Shown: piece after piece, positions 11,725 to 23,281 of the stretch
Layout: the number at the start of each line of letters is the position of its first letter
Numbering within the stretch: the first letter of the stretch is position 1
Assembly: GCA_964035545.1 (NCBI GenBank)
Contig: OZ037768.1
Span: forward strand, 13,578,175-13,642,174
DNA from: Bugula neritina
Lineage: Eukaryota > Bryozoa > Gymnolaemata > Cheilostomatida > Bugulidae
Direction: 5' to 3'
Length of the DNA: 64,000 nucleotides
Notes under the pieces: model-generated
Databases searched by the model: none
What the model saw: only the letters and a program-made list of their open reading frames with translations
What the model was told of the DNA's origin: nothing
Program-made: the position numbers and the translations under genes

Positions 11725-14655
11725 AGTGACCCAATGTTGTGTGGCACGGTATAAAATCAATGAATTGTTCTAGAAGAAAAAACAGTTTGCACAAGGAGTA
11801 TAACAATCTCGTTTGTTCCCGTTCGAAAAACTTGTTTAATGCTTAGCATTTGGAGTCATCTTTTTAATTTTTTAAAACAAAGATGTTGATAGAAGACAAC
11901 TTCATTATAAAAGCTGTCGTTGAAGTTATCCAGATGACGTTGCAATAAGATCTCTTTAGCTAACAGACTAAATTTATTCAAAGCGTTGATAAAACGTGTA
12001 ATGTTGGGGCCAATAAATTCCTTTTCAATGGTATAAATATAGAAAGATGATATCTGGCTCTCAGTCTTTCAATTATCACAAGAGTCAGAACCGGTAGTGG
12101 TTCAGATTTTAGTTTCAGTTTGGTAGTTGACTTGCTCCAAGCTTTTGTCTAATACATTTAGTTTTAGTTTTACTGTATGACTATTACTATTAGTATTAGT
12201 ATTAGTATTACTAATATGGTAATACTAATGGTAATACTAATAGTAATACTAATAGTCACACAGTAAAACTAAAACTACACGTTATACATTTACACATCTA
12301 TATTAAATTAAACTTAAAGAGTTCCAGCGCAATTTCAATTTGCCTCTGTTAACTGTTAAGACTAAGAAGTAAGAGGCGCTCAGCAGGAATAATATTTATA
12401 TCAACTAATCTGATCTGATCTGAAATGTGATTGCTAGACTCAATGAACTGGAAAATATTTCTAGTTCAGTGGTTTGGCTGTTTTAATATCACTATTAGTA
12501 TTACTATTACTATTAGTATTACTATTAGTAAATGTAATTTAGTACGACTATAATATTGATTATCATTATCATTATGTTTGAGTATATTGCCTTAAATTTT
12601 TTTTTACTTTTACTTTTAGTCATTTAGTTTTACAGTTGCTGTTAGTGTTACTTTTAGTTGTAGTCTAACTCTGACATAGTTACTCATAGAGCGATAGTCA
12701 TACTCACACTGTTATTGTATTTGTTGGTGTTGCCGTTGGTTCATTATTATGTTTGATTTTATTATTTTATAATAATTATAAAATATAATATTATTATTAA
12801 TAGTAATAATAAAAGTTATAATGATTGCCATTATGATAATGATTAATATAAATATTTATTAATCCTATTATATTTAATTTTATAATATGAATATTTAATT
12901 TTAATGTTGTAAAATGAAAATGATAAAGCAGATTTAATTAAATTTAAAAACTGAGAAATAAAAATATATTTAATAGAGTAATACCATTACTAATGGTAGT
13001 GGTAGTACTAGTACAGTACCAGTAGTAGTACTAGAGTAGTAGTAGTACTACTAGTTTTATTGCTACTCGTACTACTAATGCTTAAATTTATAATATAATA
13101 ATAATTATCATAAAATAAAATATATTTATAATATAGTAATCGTACTACACAAAATAATCATTATAATTATCAGTGACAATGGCAGCAAGACCTCTTGAAT
13201 GTGAATTCAAAATCTGGAATAATCTAAAAAAGTATTAGCTTAATTGTTTTTCAATTTACTTTATAAAATGTCTTAGAGATTTTTTTATTCTAAAACAGTA
13301 ATATATATATGACCAGCATTTGCTATGATATATTATCGGATAGATTTAAATCTCAGCCTAGCTTATATTGTTCAGCTAAGTGATAATAGCTACAACTTTT
13401 TTTATACTTGTAGCTTAGGGGTGTTGCTCAACTAAAGCTTAAAAATCATTTGATTATGTTCTAGTTGAGCAACAAGAACTAATAGTATACTGTAAGAATG
13501 ATAGTAAATCTAAAGCATTTTGATAGCTGATAATTATTAGTTAGTTGATAATGTACCACCTAAATATTAAGTTATTAAATTAGGGCTCAGGCATATAAGT
13601 ATTGAGTAATTACAGATATTATCCATGGTACTGATAATGTTACATACTACTAAATGAAGTACTTAGAACTGGTGTATATATTTGTGTGTAGGATTGATTT
13701 AGTTCATGTTATATGTTACTAGTTTAGCTATTGACTCACTATTTTTAGGTTAGTTAATAAAGATACGACCATTTTACAAAGTAGCTTTTGTTATATTGAT
13801 AAATATGTTTGCCGTGATTATAATGAGACTTGAGACTTTACTTATTGTAAATAAGTTATCAACTATTTCATAAGCTGTTTTAGGGAATGAAAAGTTGTAT
13901 TTTAGTAATTTTGAATTCTATTCTCTATATTAAAGTTTACGTTTATCTGTTGCATTTCAGCTCATATCCTATCAGTGCAATTTTCATACATTTCTTTCAC
14001 TCTGCTTGCCTTAGTAATAAGCAATTATTTGTGCATAACTGTTTCACTTGCTGACGTGTAATTGAGTATTATATATGCAGCCTAGATTTTTCTCAAATTA
14101 AAAACTCAAGAGCCGGTTGTTTTAAGCGCATTGATTTGCAAACACACAACTTCAAACATTGTGAAACTGCGTATACTGCATTTTACTAATAAATGTATTT
14201 AGTAGAAGAAATTTATATGCTAACAATACTTCAATGACTGCTTCAGCATTAAACTGAAATGTCCTTGTGTTCAGTATATGGAATTCATAGTTTATTTTTC
14301 AAATTTGTTTGTTCTGTGTGCTGTTTAAATATCAGAGCATTAATATATTGGCCATTATTAACTTTGAAATATATTCATTGGAAGTAGTCTTAGTAGTAGC
14401 TGTTGCACATAGGTACTTTTATATAGCTGCCTTCTAACATAGTGACTGGCATGTGCCATTGACTCTATTTGTATTTGATGAAGTGCAATATAGACATTGC
14501 AAGTACATAAGTACTTGAAATTCACAGTCTAGCTTTCGACCTCCAGACAGCTTGAAACACTGTAGTATGGTGTCAGATCAACAACAAAATGTCAAAAATG
14601 TACATTAATAATGTCATAAGTCAGAAATATGTTAATTGAAGTTTTTAGGGTCAAA
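11725..14655. other. CCT6-POR divergent spacer
   Basis: This 2.9-kb interval separates the two start codons and should contain both promoters and 5' UTRs. I see no convincing ORF. It holds a foldback repeat (12160-12276), TTA/TAG trinucleotide runs near 12485-12540 and 12770-12860, and a TAGTAGTACTAG-rich patch at about 12985-13080. A TTTTTAG just upstream of the POR start (about 14642-14648) could be an acceptor for a 5' UTR intron. No TATA box or CpG island can be assigned by eye. Confidence 0.5.
12160..12276. repeat. Foldback repeat with AGTTTTACTGT arms and ACTATT core
   Basis: The left arm begins GTTTTAGTTTTACTGT and continues GACTATTACTATTAGTATTA. The right side reads AGTAATACTAATAGTC followed by ACAGTAAAACTAAAAC, the near-complement. 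The whole can fold into one hairpin of roughly 50-bp arms. It may be a small MITE or an ACTATT microsatellite that turned over into an inverted form. Confidence 0.6.
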
Positions 14656-17600
14656 ATGGATGAAGTAGATGCAAAACAGCCAATGGTCAGCCTCCTTGAT
14701 GTATTTGTGATTGGAGGGGCCGTGGGATTTTGCATTTACTGGTTTTTTATTCGAACAAAAAAGAAACAAGAGTTTACAGAAATAAAACGCCTTGCACCTA
14801 TGTAAGTAGCACATCTTCATACGTTTTAGTTATACTTTTATACCAATTGTAGCATTGATATATTTCTTGCAAATCACCATTGTCCTATGGCCTATGCAGT
14901 CTTATTCTAGTATGATACTTTATTAAACAAAACTAATTAGATCGTTGAAAAGATTAAAACTGTGCTCATAAATGAAGGATAAAGTTTCTGGAATCATTCA
15001 CTTCATATTCCTGGTTATGTTAGATAGACTGCATTTATGTAGTCATATGGTGAGCTTAATAATTATTCGGTAAATTCATGGAATCTTTTTGTTGTGTCTG
15101 GCTTTTCTTGATAACTTGTACTTCTTTGCTTTTAAACAACACCAGGCCATAATAATAAGCACAGGTCAACATTTGTATTTGCTGTATCTCATGCTTTTTA
15201 TTCTTGTGTCTAAACCAACTTAGCAAATTTATGAATCTATTATTTACAGTGCCACAAAAGACATTGAAAGTACTCATAGCAAAAATTTCAACTTTGTGAT
15301 TTCTGAAAGATAATCAATTTGCATCATTTTATACCCACTTGTTAAGTTATTACTCTGCTTCATCTTTCTTCTCTATGGATGCCATAGTACTATATAGTAT
15401 ATACTGAATGCTGGTAGCTTTCTTATTATCTTACAGGACTGTTCAAAGAACTCAATCATATGATCCTTCGTTTATTGGCAAGATGAAGAAAACAGTGAGT
15501 TAATCCAACTTAAACTTTTTCAGTCTGTGACAACTTATGAAATAGGTACATAGTTTGGTGCCTGCTGGAATTATTGCATCATTACATGTCATAATTGGCT
15601 TATTTTGTAATATTTTTTATTAGAAATAGTAACACCAGCTGTTGATATAGTCCAACTGATAGTGTTGATATGACTAACAATAGTTTGCTTGGGTTTACCC
15701 AGCACGTGCATCAGCTGCATGAATGCGGTGGAGCTGCATCAAATAGACTTGCGTCATAGTTACTAACTATTAATCTGTAGGTGACTCTTGCATTATTACC
15801 ACATATCATCTTCTGCAATCTACAAGCATCAAAATTACATTACTCTGTGATAATCATATCCTTCTATAGACATAGTCACGTTTAACTCTTGTATTTAGGC
15901 TGATAACATTTATTTATATTGTAATGCTGATGAAAGTTGATAGTCAACATTTGTTGTACCATTTTATTAATTATTTATATGGAACTGACAAGTTGCATTC
16001 ATATAGTATATGGGGGATGTGGTCACTATAACTCAAATACATCTTTTGAGTTGTAAACCAAATTGAATTTTATCTTCAATTGTCACTATGTGGAGAAGGC
16101 AGTTAATAACTATGTAAGCTCCAGGAATATAGCTTTGTGTCTTTAGGCTTTTATTGTTAAGTCTCTTTCTGGTGTTTTTATTAAATGTTAGGTTATTGTA
16201 CAAAAATGACTAATTGTTGTTAGCTATTGGTGGCTTGTTGGTAATCAATCATAATAGCTATTGTAATAATTTTAATTACTAAATTAGATAATTAACTAAC
16301 AATTATTGTAATATAAATATTTATATTAATATTGGTCAGTTTGAAGTTTTGAAATTTAGCATGTTTTATACGGAGTATGTGTTATGATATCCTACGCAAG
16401 TTCTGGCTTCAAACAAAATAGAAGAGTTTTGTAAATTACAAGTCGAAAGTTCTACAATTTTGAGACGTAATTCAGGATCAGCTAAAGGTGTGACAAGTTC
16501 AGTGGCTGTCCCCACAGTGGCTGTCCCCACAGTGGCTGTCCCCACAGTGGCTGTCCCCACAGTGGCTGTCCCCACAATGGCTGTCCCTATGCATTAGATA
16601 TTGTCTGCAGTTGTTATAACCAGCTGCACCTTCTGCCACAACCAATAAGTTAAGGAGAAGTCCTAAAGTGTATGGGAGGTACCCAACAATATAATAGTTA
16701 TGGTTATACCAGTGTCACATAGACTAGGCAGTCTTATATCTAATCTCTGTCTTCCTGACTTGCAGGGAAGGAATGTGGTTATATTCTACGGCTCCCAGAC
16801 TGGCACAGCTGAAGAGTTTGCTGGTCGGCTGGCTAAAGATTGCAATAGATATGGTATGAAGGGAATGGCTGCAGATCCAGAAGAGTTTGACATGGTATGT
16901 CTAACAATAGCAGCCCTTTGATATACTTAAGTAGTCAATTCACTGTATTCAATACTCTTATTACTAGATTACCTTTTCAGTTGTGTCACTTTAGTATATG
17001 ACCTGCATGATGCGGTCAGTGAAATCTAATTAAGTATGCTGTCCAGGCTTGTGGAAATCAATGCAAAGGTTTTGTTCATAGTATGTTGCTAACCACACAG
17101 TGTAAGTATCTCTTGTACAACCCATGCTGCTTTCTGGGAAACTCGGTTCCAACTACCGCACTACAGCACAAGGAATTGCTGATGGTGAACTCGCCATTTG
17201 AAATGTGAAAATAGTACCGATCTGGCAAATTTTAGTTTTGGCTGTTGATTTTCATGAGTTGGCATGCAGGTTTAGCATATCACTGGGATCTATAATTTAT
17301 TAACTCACTGGAAGCTATTCAAAACAGCCTATTTTAGTTGAGTTATTTTAGTTACAGACACATGTTACAACATTCAGACGTGGTAACTAAAGTCTGTAGC
17401 AGACATATATATGCTAACTGTTCCAGTCTAGTACACTAGTACAAAACTGATGAAATATTCAAGGGCCAACTTTTTATCAATAAATGTGATGGATTTGCTG
17501 TAGCTTAACACCTAGTAGAGTATGACATGCGTTATCTAACCAGCTCATAGTTTATCTCACTGTTAGTATAGTTAAGGAGTTCTGCATTCACAATTCGCCA

Positions 17601-20600
17601 CTTACCAGGATGTTTGGACTTTGACATTTCTGAGATTTCACTTGCCTACCACAGCTTCAGCGGGTCCTGTTATGTACATGTGTGTTGTATGATGTGCAGG
17701 ATGATTTACCTCAGCTGAAAGACATAGAGAACAGTCTGGTTATATTTGTAATGGCTACATATGGTGAGGGTGACCCTACTGATAATGCACATGAGCTGCA
17801 TGAATGGTTACAGAATGACCAGGATTTGGAGGGTGTCACGTATGCAGTACGTCTAATAACTTGTTATTTCTATTTCCTCTTTTATATCTCTTCTGTTATA
17901 CTTGACTTCTATGTGACCCAAAGCTCACAAATCTATATTTTATAAGTCAAGTTAAGTCTATTTCTAGAATACTCTTCTGTGTGCTCCAAATTTAAGTTGT
18001 ATGAAATCATGTAAGGGCCAATACAATATACATGCATACAGCTCTAAAGTATATGGAGAGCATTAGTTCTTGGTGCCAAGTTTTATATGATCATGTGTGG
18101 TGTGTATTGAAGGTATTTGGGTTGGGAAACAAGACATATGAACATTATAATGCCATGGCAATATTTGTTGATGAAAGGATGAAGAAGTTGAATGCTACCA
18201 GAGTGCATGAAGTGGGTCTTGGAGATGATGATGCCAAGTAAGTTAACTTGTACATGCAAATGTATATAGTTGTATGTGTATATAGTTGTATGTGTATATA
18301 GTTGTATGTGTATATAGTTGTGTGTGTAAATAGTTGTGTGTGTATATAGTTGTGTGTGTAAATAGTTGTGTATGTGTATAGTTGTGTGTGTATATAGTTG
18401 TATATGTATATAGTTGTGTGTGTATATAGTTGTGTGTGTATATAGTTGTATGTGTATATAGTTGCATGTGTATATAGTTGTGTATGTATGTAGTTGTATG
18501 TGTAAATAGTTGTATATGTAAATAGTTGTATGTGTATATAGTTGTGTGTGTATATAGTTGTGTGTGTATATAGTTGTGTGTGTGTATAGTTGTGTATGTA
18601 TATAGTTGTGTGTGTGTATAGTTGTGTGTGTATATAGTTGTGTGTGTATAGTTGTGTGTGTATAGTTGTATGTGTATATAGTTGTATGTGTATATAGTTG
18701 TATGTGTATATAGTTGTAGATATATATATGTATGTAGTTTTAGATGTATATAGTTGGATGTGTATGTGTATATACCGTAGTAGTATGTGTATATAGTAGT
18801 AGATGTGTATAGTTGTGTGTGTATACAGCTGTATGTAATTGTAACTAAAGGTTGTCATTGATAAATAGAAGGTCATGATCTAGGACATACAATACCATCT
18901 ACCCATCACCTTATTGGTAACAAGTTAGTTGGTATAGTTTAGCTGACCAGACACTGCTTAGTAACCTGTGATAGTTATTTATTTGGTGTCAATTTGATGA
19001 GTTAGGACCAATAAATAATTCCAAATCAACACACTAATTATTGGCTATTTATACCATTGACTTCATAACTGCCAACTTCAATGACTAGATTTTGGAACAA
19101 GGTATTGGCAGTACAACATATAAACTCCCTTGTGTTTTTGCAAACGAAGTTTGTCTCTTGAGGTAAGCAGCCCTCAGGAAATTAATATAGATTTCATGTA
19201 AATCAGTGTTGCCGTAGTTTAGATAGGTAAGTATGTCTGCAACATCCTGTCAGTTAGTCTGCACATGCTCAGTGAGGCTTATAACCAAAAATAGCAAGTT
19301 ATGCAGTTCAATAATTGGTAAAATTGTTGTTTACTATTTTGAGAATTTACAAAGTTCTGCTTCACTTAATATTTGCTTATACTCTACTTGTTAACTTGGA
19401 CAACTTCACGCTGTGCTCTGTGAATCACTTTGCAAGGTCGCTGTGTGTATTCCAGTTAATGCAACATTTCAGTTGCCCAGGCATGCACAGCATATATTAT
19501 ATTGATATAACTTGCATGTATTGTGATGTAATTTCAGTATTGAAGATGATTTTGTTACTTGGAGAGAAGGGTTTTGGCCAGCTGTTTGTGAGAAGTTTGG
19601 TATAGAGGCCACTGGAGAGGATATTAGCATGAGGCAGTATACACTGACTGTGCACGACGATGAAATTTCTAAAGAAAAAACATTCCGTGGAGAACCAGCC
19701 CGTCTCAATTCTTTCAACACCCAGAAACCGTAATTATTACTCTCTACCTGGTGGCATTAGTGTTACTTGAATTCTTCAGTGTGATAATTAGATTTTACAC
19801 AAACTTTCTGTTGCAGGCCGTTTGACGCCAAGAACCCATTTATGGCGCCGGTGATAGTGAATAGAGAACTGACTAAGGGCGGGGACCGGTCTGTCATGCA
19901 CATTGAGCTGGACATCACCGGTTCCAAGATTCGTTACGAGGCCGGGGATCACGTGGCCATATATCCTATCAATGACTCTGAGCTGGTCGAGGGAATCGGC
20001 AAACGTCTCGGAGTGGATCTAGATGTTGTGTTCTCTCTCAACAACATTGATGGTTAGTAGAAAGGTTGTGATATACTGAGATACTTAGCTTACACAAATA
20101 CTCAACAGATTAAATACACATCCGTTTGTACTACTAAAACTATTATCTTAAATAAAAAAGGCATTTTTTACAAGTTGATCTACTGTTTGTAATGAAATAT
20201 CCTTTGCAAAATAGCTATAGTATAGCATTTATTTATAAGGTCTTTATGCAGTCCATTTATTGATTAGATGTTACATGAGTAAATTGTGTTGGTGTCATCC
20301 ATTAAAATCTGGTCATTTTGGTTCAACTGTGTTGCGTAACTTATTATCTTTGGAGAAGTTTATAGCTGGTCATTCATTTTGCTATTATTACAGTGTGTGG
20401 CTACTTGACCTTTACAAACAGTGTTAATATATTTAACTATTACATTATAGAGGAAGCCAGTAAGAAACATCCTTTTCCTAACCCGTGTTCCTACAGAACT
20501 GCACTCACTCATTACTTGGACATCACTAGTAGGCCCCGAACTCACATCCTCAAGGATTTGGCTGAGTATTGTACTGATACTGCTGACAAGGAGAAGCTTT

Positions 20601-22768
20601 TGGCCATGGCATCATCTACTGATGAGGGGAAGGTAGGCAGTTCACTGAGTATAGTAGTATGACTATCAGTTCACTGAGTATAGTAGTATGACTATCAGTT
20701 CACTGAGTGTAGTAGTATGACTATCAGTTCACTGAGTGTAGTAGTATGACTATCAGTTCACTGAGTGTAGTAGTATGACTATCAGTTCACTAAGTGTACT
20801 AAACATGCAACACAGACCAGAATCAACAGTGAGATATTGTCAACTTGTAGAGACTGTATAACGAGTATGTGTGGAAAGACCACAGGCATATTCTAGCTGT
20901 TCTAGAAGGCATTCCTAGTCTCAATCCACCAATAGACCACTTATGCGAATTGTTACCTAGACTCAACGTTAGATATTACTCTATTTCATCATCTCCGAAG
21001 GTATGTATATTCTATTATGCTGACCCTATGATACTCATACAATATGAATTACTATGCTTAGATAAAAAAATTGGGCTACAAGGTAAAACTATATTTTGCT
21101 TCATCACTTATACTTCAATGGTAACAAGTAAAAAGACATAGGCCTATAATTAACTTAGATTATTATACTTCAAATTACATGGAAAGTAGGCATGCTAAGA
21201 ATTATAAAGTTGCAGAATAATGCTAGTCCATATGCCCAGCCATTGTATCAAACTGGCTCCAGCACCAATTTGTAGTGTGAAATTTGCCTCATGACATTAC
21301 CAATGGCCTTATCAGGATTTGAACCCATAACATAGTGCTTACTCTATCCACTATACCATAACTACCCTCTTATATATAAAGCATATTTGCGAAATAAAAA
21401 ATTGCTTCCTTGGTGTCTTATTTTTTCTTAATGCATTGTTAATATTTTTAGGAGCATCCTACATCAATTCATGTCACTGCAGTGCTGGTGGAGTATGAAA
21501 CTAGGATAGGTGTTAAAATGAATGGAGTAGCTACCAGATACCTGTCCAACAAGTTACCTACAGACTCTCTAAAGCCCACTGTACCCATATATGTTAGTAT
21601 TGCCTGTGTCTTCAGCATCAACAGCAGCTGGGTTAATTGTTTTATCTCTTTTGGATGCTGTTTCAATAAATTGCTATGATTTTTTACATTCCAGGTGAGG
21701 AAATCACAATTTAGACTACCCTTCCGTTCCACCACCCCAGTAATTATGGTGGGTCCAGGCACAGGCCTTGCACCATTTAGAGGTTTTATTCAAAGTCGAG
21801 ACAATGAGCGAAAGCAGGGTAAGTTGTTGAATGATTTACCTCTGACAGCTGGTGTAGTAGATCACTATTCAGCATACATGATGTTTTTCTACCAGTTTTT
21901 ATGATCTTTCAATATGCACACTAAAATTATTTTTACTGCAGGAAAGAAAGTAGGACAAATGATTCTCTACTTTGGCTGCAGATACAAGGACCGTGATTTC
22001 ATTTATCAAGACGAGGTGAGACTTTTTAAGTCCATTCTATAACAAATTGTTAACTGGGCAAATTTTTAGCTACTTTCAAGTAATTTGTATGCTGCAAAAT
22101 AGTCATGCAGAGTATACGTTGCCTTTCCTCAATTATGAGTCTGGAACTTATGAACTGTACAAAGCCAAGAGCTATATATTACAATCATTTTAGATTGAAC
22201 AATTTGAATCAGAGGGAACATTATCCAAGGTGCATACAGCTTTCTCTCGAGATGGGCCCCAGAAGGTATATGTACAGCATCTGATGCAAAATAATAAGGA
22301 AGAGATATGGCAAGTTTTAGAAGAAGGTGGCCACATTTACGTGTGTGGGTAAGTAGTGAACCAGTCTGTTGTATATGTACTCTCCGCAACTTTTCATAAC
22401 ACATCATTTAGGAAACGAGCATTACACAAAGCAATGAGAATAATCCATATGAAAAGGTAAAAATATGAGCATTTTGTATAACAATATGTAGATATAGGAA
22501 CAATTTTGCATTTCTAGCCTGCTTACTAGTAGAATGTTTTACTAGGTCGTGTGATGAGAAATGTAAGTTTTTCTTTTGCTGCTGCCATTACTTGGTAATA
22601 TTTCTTTCTTATTTTGTTTGTAGAGATGCAAGGAATATGGCAAGAGATGTACATAAATGTTTGTTAGATGTAATTACTAGTCTAGGAGATAAGAGTACAA
22701 ATGAAGCTGAAGATTATATCAAGAAGCTGCAACAGAAAGGCAGATATGCTCAAGATGTTTGGAGTTGA
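14656..22768 (+). CDS. POR: NADPH-cytochrome P450 reductase, complete
   Basis: ER-anchored diflavin enzyme that passes electrons from NADPH through FAD and FMN to microsomal P450s and haem oxygenase. Fourteen coding exons: 14656-14801, 15437-15494, 16766-16894, 17700-17846, 18113-18237, 19538-19729, 19817-20052, 20451-20632, 20851-21000, 21452-21592, 21695-21818, 21942-22015, 22194-22348 and 22624-22768. They total 2004 nt, or 667 aa plus stop, close to the usual 670-680. Residues about 13-32 form an N-terminal membrane anchor. FMN domain: [10 protein letters not shown] (76-85) and [12 protein letters not shown] (130-141). FAD domain: RYYSISSSP (446-454). NADPH domain: [10 protein letters not shown] (521-530), YFGCR and [11 protein letters not shown]. 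The C-terminal VWS places the FAD-stacking Trp at 666. All phases agree and no defect is seen. It is convergent with SFI1. Confidence 0.97.
16501..16590. repeat. 15-bp minisatellite, six copies, POR intron 2
   Basis: Six head-to-tail copies of agtggctgtccccac; the first five are identical and the last has three changes. Because 15 is a multiple of 3, it stays open on the minus strand as a GTATV repeat, which is an artefact. It is notably more GC-rich than its surroundings. Confidence 0.95.
18253..18765. repeat. About 16-bp minisatellite (TATATAGTTGTGTGTG), POR intron 5
   Basis: Roughly 30 imperfect copies of a 16-bp unit, TATATAGTTGTRTGTG, beginning about 15 bp after the exon 5 donor (18237/18238). 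Unit variants differ mainly by TGTG/TATG/TAAA swaps and a few shorter units. It gives a long open frame on the minus strand ([10 protein letters not shown]-like), which is repeat-driven and not a gene. Confidence 0.95.
20638..20800. repeat. 29-bp minisatellite filling POR intron 8
   Basis: Five copies plus a partial one of cagttcactgagtrtagt followed by agtatgactat, starting 5 bp after the exon 8 donor. The first two copies carry A and the next three G at one position (gagtAtag/gagtGtag), suggesting stepwise duplication. The repeat occupies about three quarters of the 218-bp intron. Confidence 0.95.
21215..21372 (-). mobile_element. tRNA-derived SINE in POR intron 9
   Basis: On the minus strand an A-box-like TGGTATAGTGG (21358-21348) is followed by an exact RNA polymerase III B-box-like GGTTCAAATCC (21325-21315) at tRNA-like spacing. 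After the B box the sequence runs on into an unrelated body instead of closing an acceptor stem, so a SINE head fits better than an active tRNA gene. The 3' limit near 21215 is approximate. No A-rich tail is clear. Confidence 0.6.
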
Positions 22769-23281
22769 AAACTTTCAGCTATCACCAATTTCCAACTGGT
22801 CATTTTTGATTTTATTTACAGAAAAAATCAAATGGTTATCTATGTCATTTTCTAGTGATGTCAGCATTAGATTCCCCATTATTTGCTAAGTATTATTTGA
22901 AAGTATTGATTTATGTCTTGTGTGCAAAAGTATTATCATAGTTTTTTCCTTTTTGTTCTGCTGCAAAAAACTGGGCGATTTTAACTGATAGTTGATACCA
23001 AAATATTATGTGCATTAGTTTACACAATGGATGGATGATAACACAGGAAAAATATTTTATTTTTAGCAATCAATAACTATTGTTAGTACTTTTATTGATA
23101 TATATTGAGAAGATTCCAAAATAACACTTGTATATTCTATAAATTATGAGTAAAACTTATATAGTATTAAATTTATTGCTTAATGAAACTCGTCATGTGA
23201 TAAACAATTCACTATATGAGTAAAACTTATATAGTATTAAATTTATTGCTTAATGAAACTCGTCATGTGATAAACAATTCA
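22769..23281. other. POR-SFI1 convergent spacer with 70-bp tandem duplication
   Basis: 513 bp between the two stop codons, AT-rich and holding both 3' UTRs. Positions 23145-23214 are repeated at 23215-23284 with a 70-bp period and essentially no differences until the right edge. The second copy ends at the SFI1 stop codon. Confidence 0.85.

Noticed and set aside
16366-16575. GTATV-repeat frame
   Set aside because: It comes from the 15-bp minisatellite on the strand opposite POR and has no independent support.
18145-18876. A 243-residue minus-strand frame rich in YTHTTIY units
   Set aside because: It is produced by the 16-bp minisatellite in a POR intron and overlaps POR exon 5 in antisense.
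20638-20800. Possible CRISPR-like array
   Set aside because: The repeats are directly adjacent with no spacers and lie in a eukaryotic intron; they are a minisatellite.
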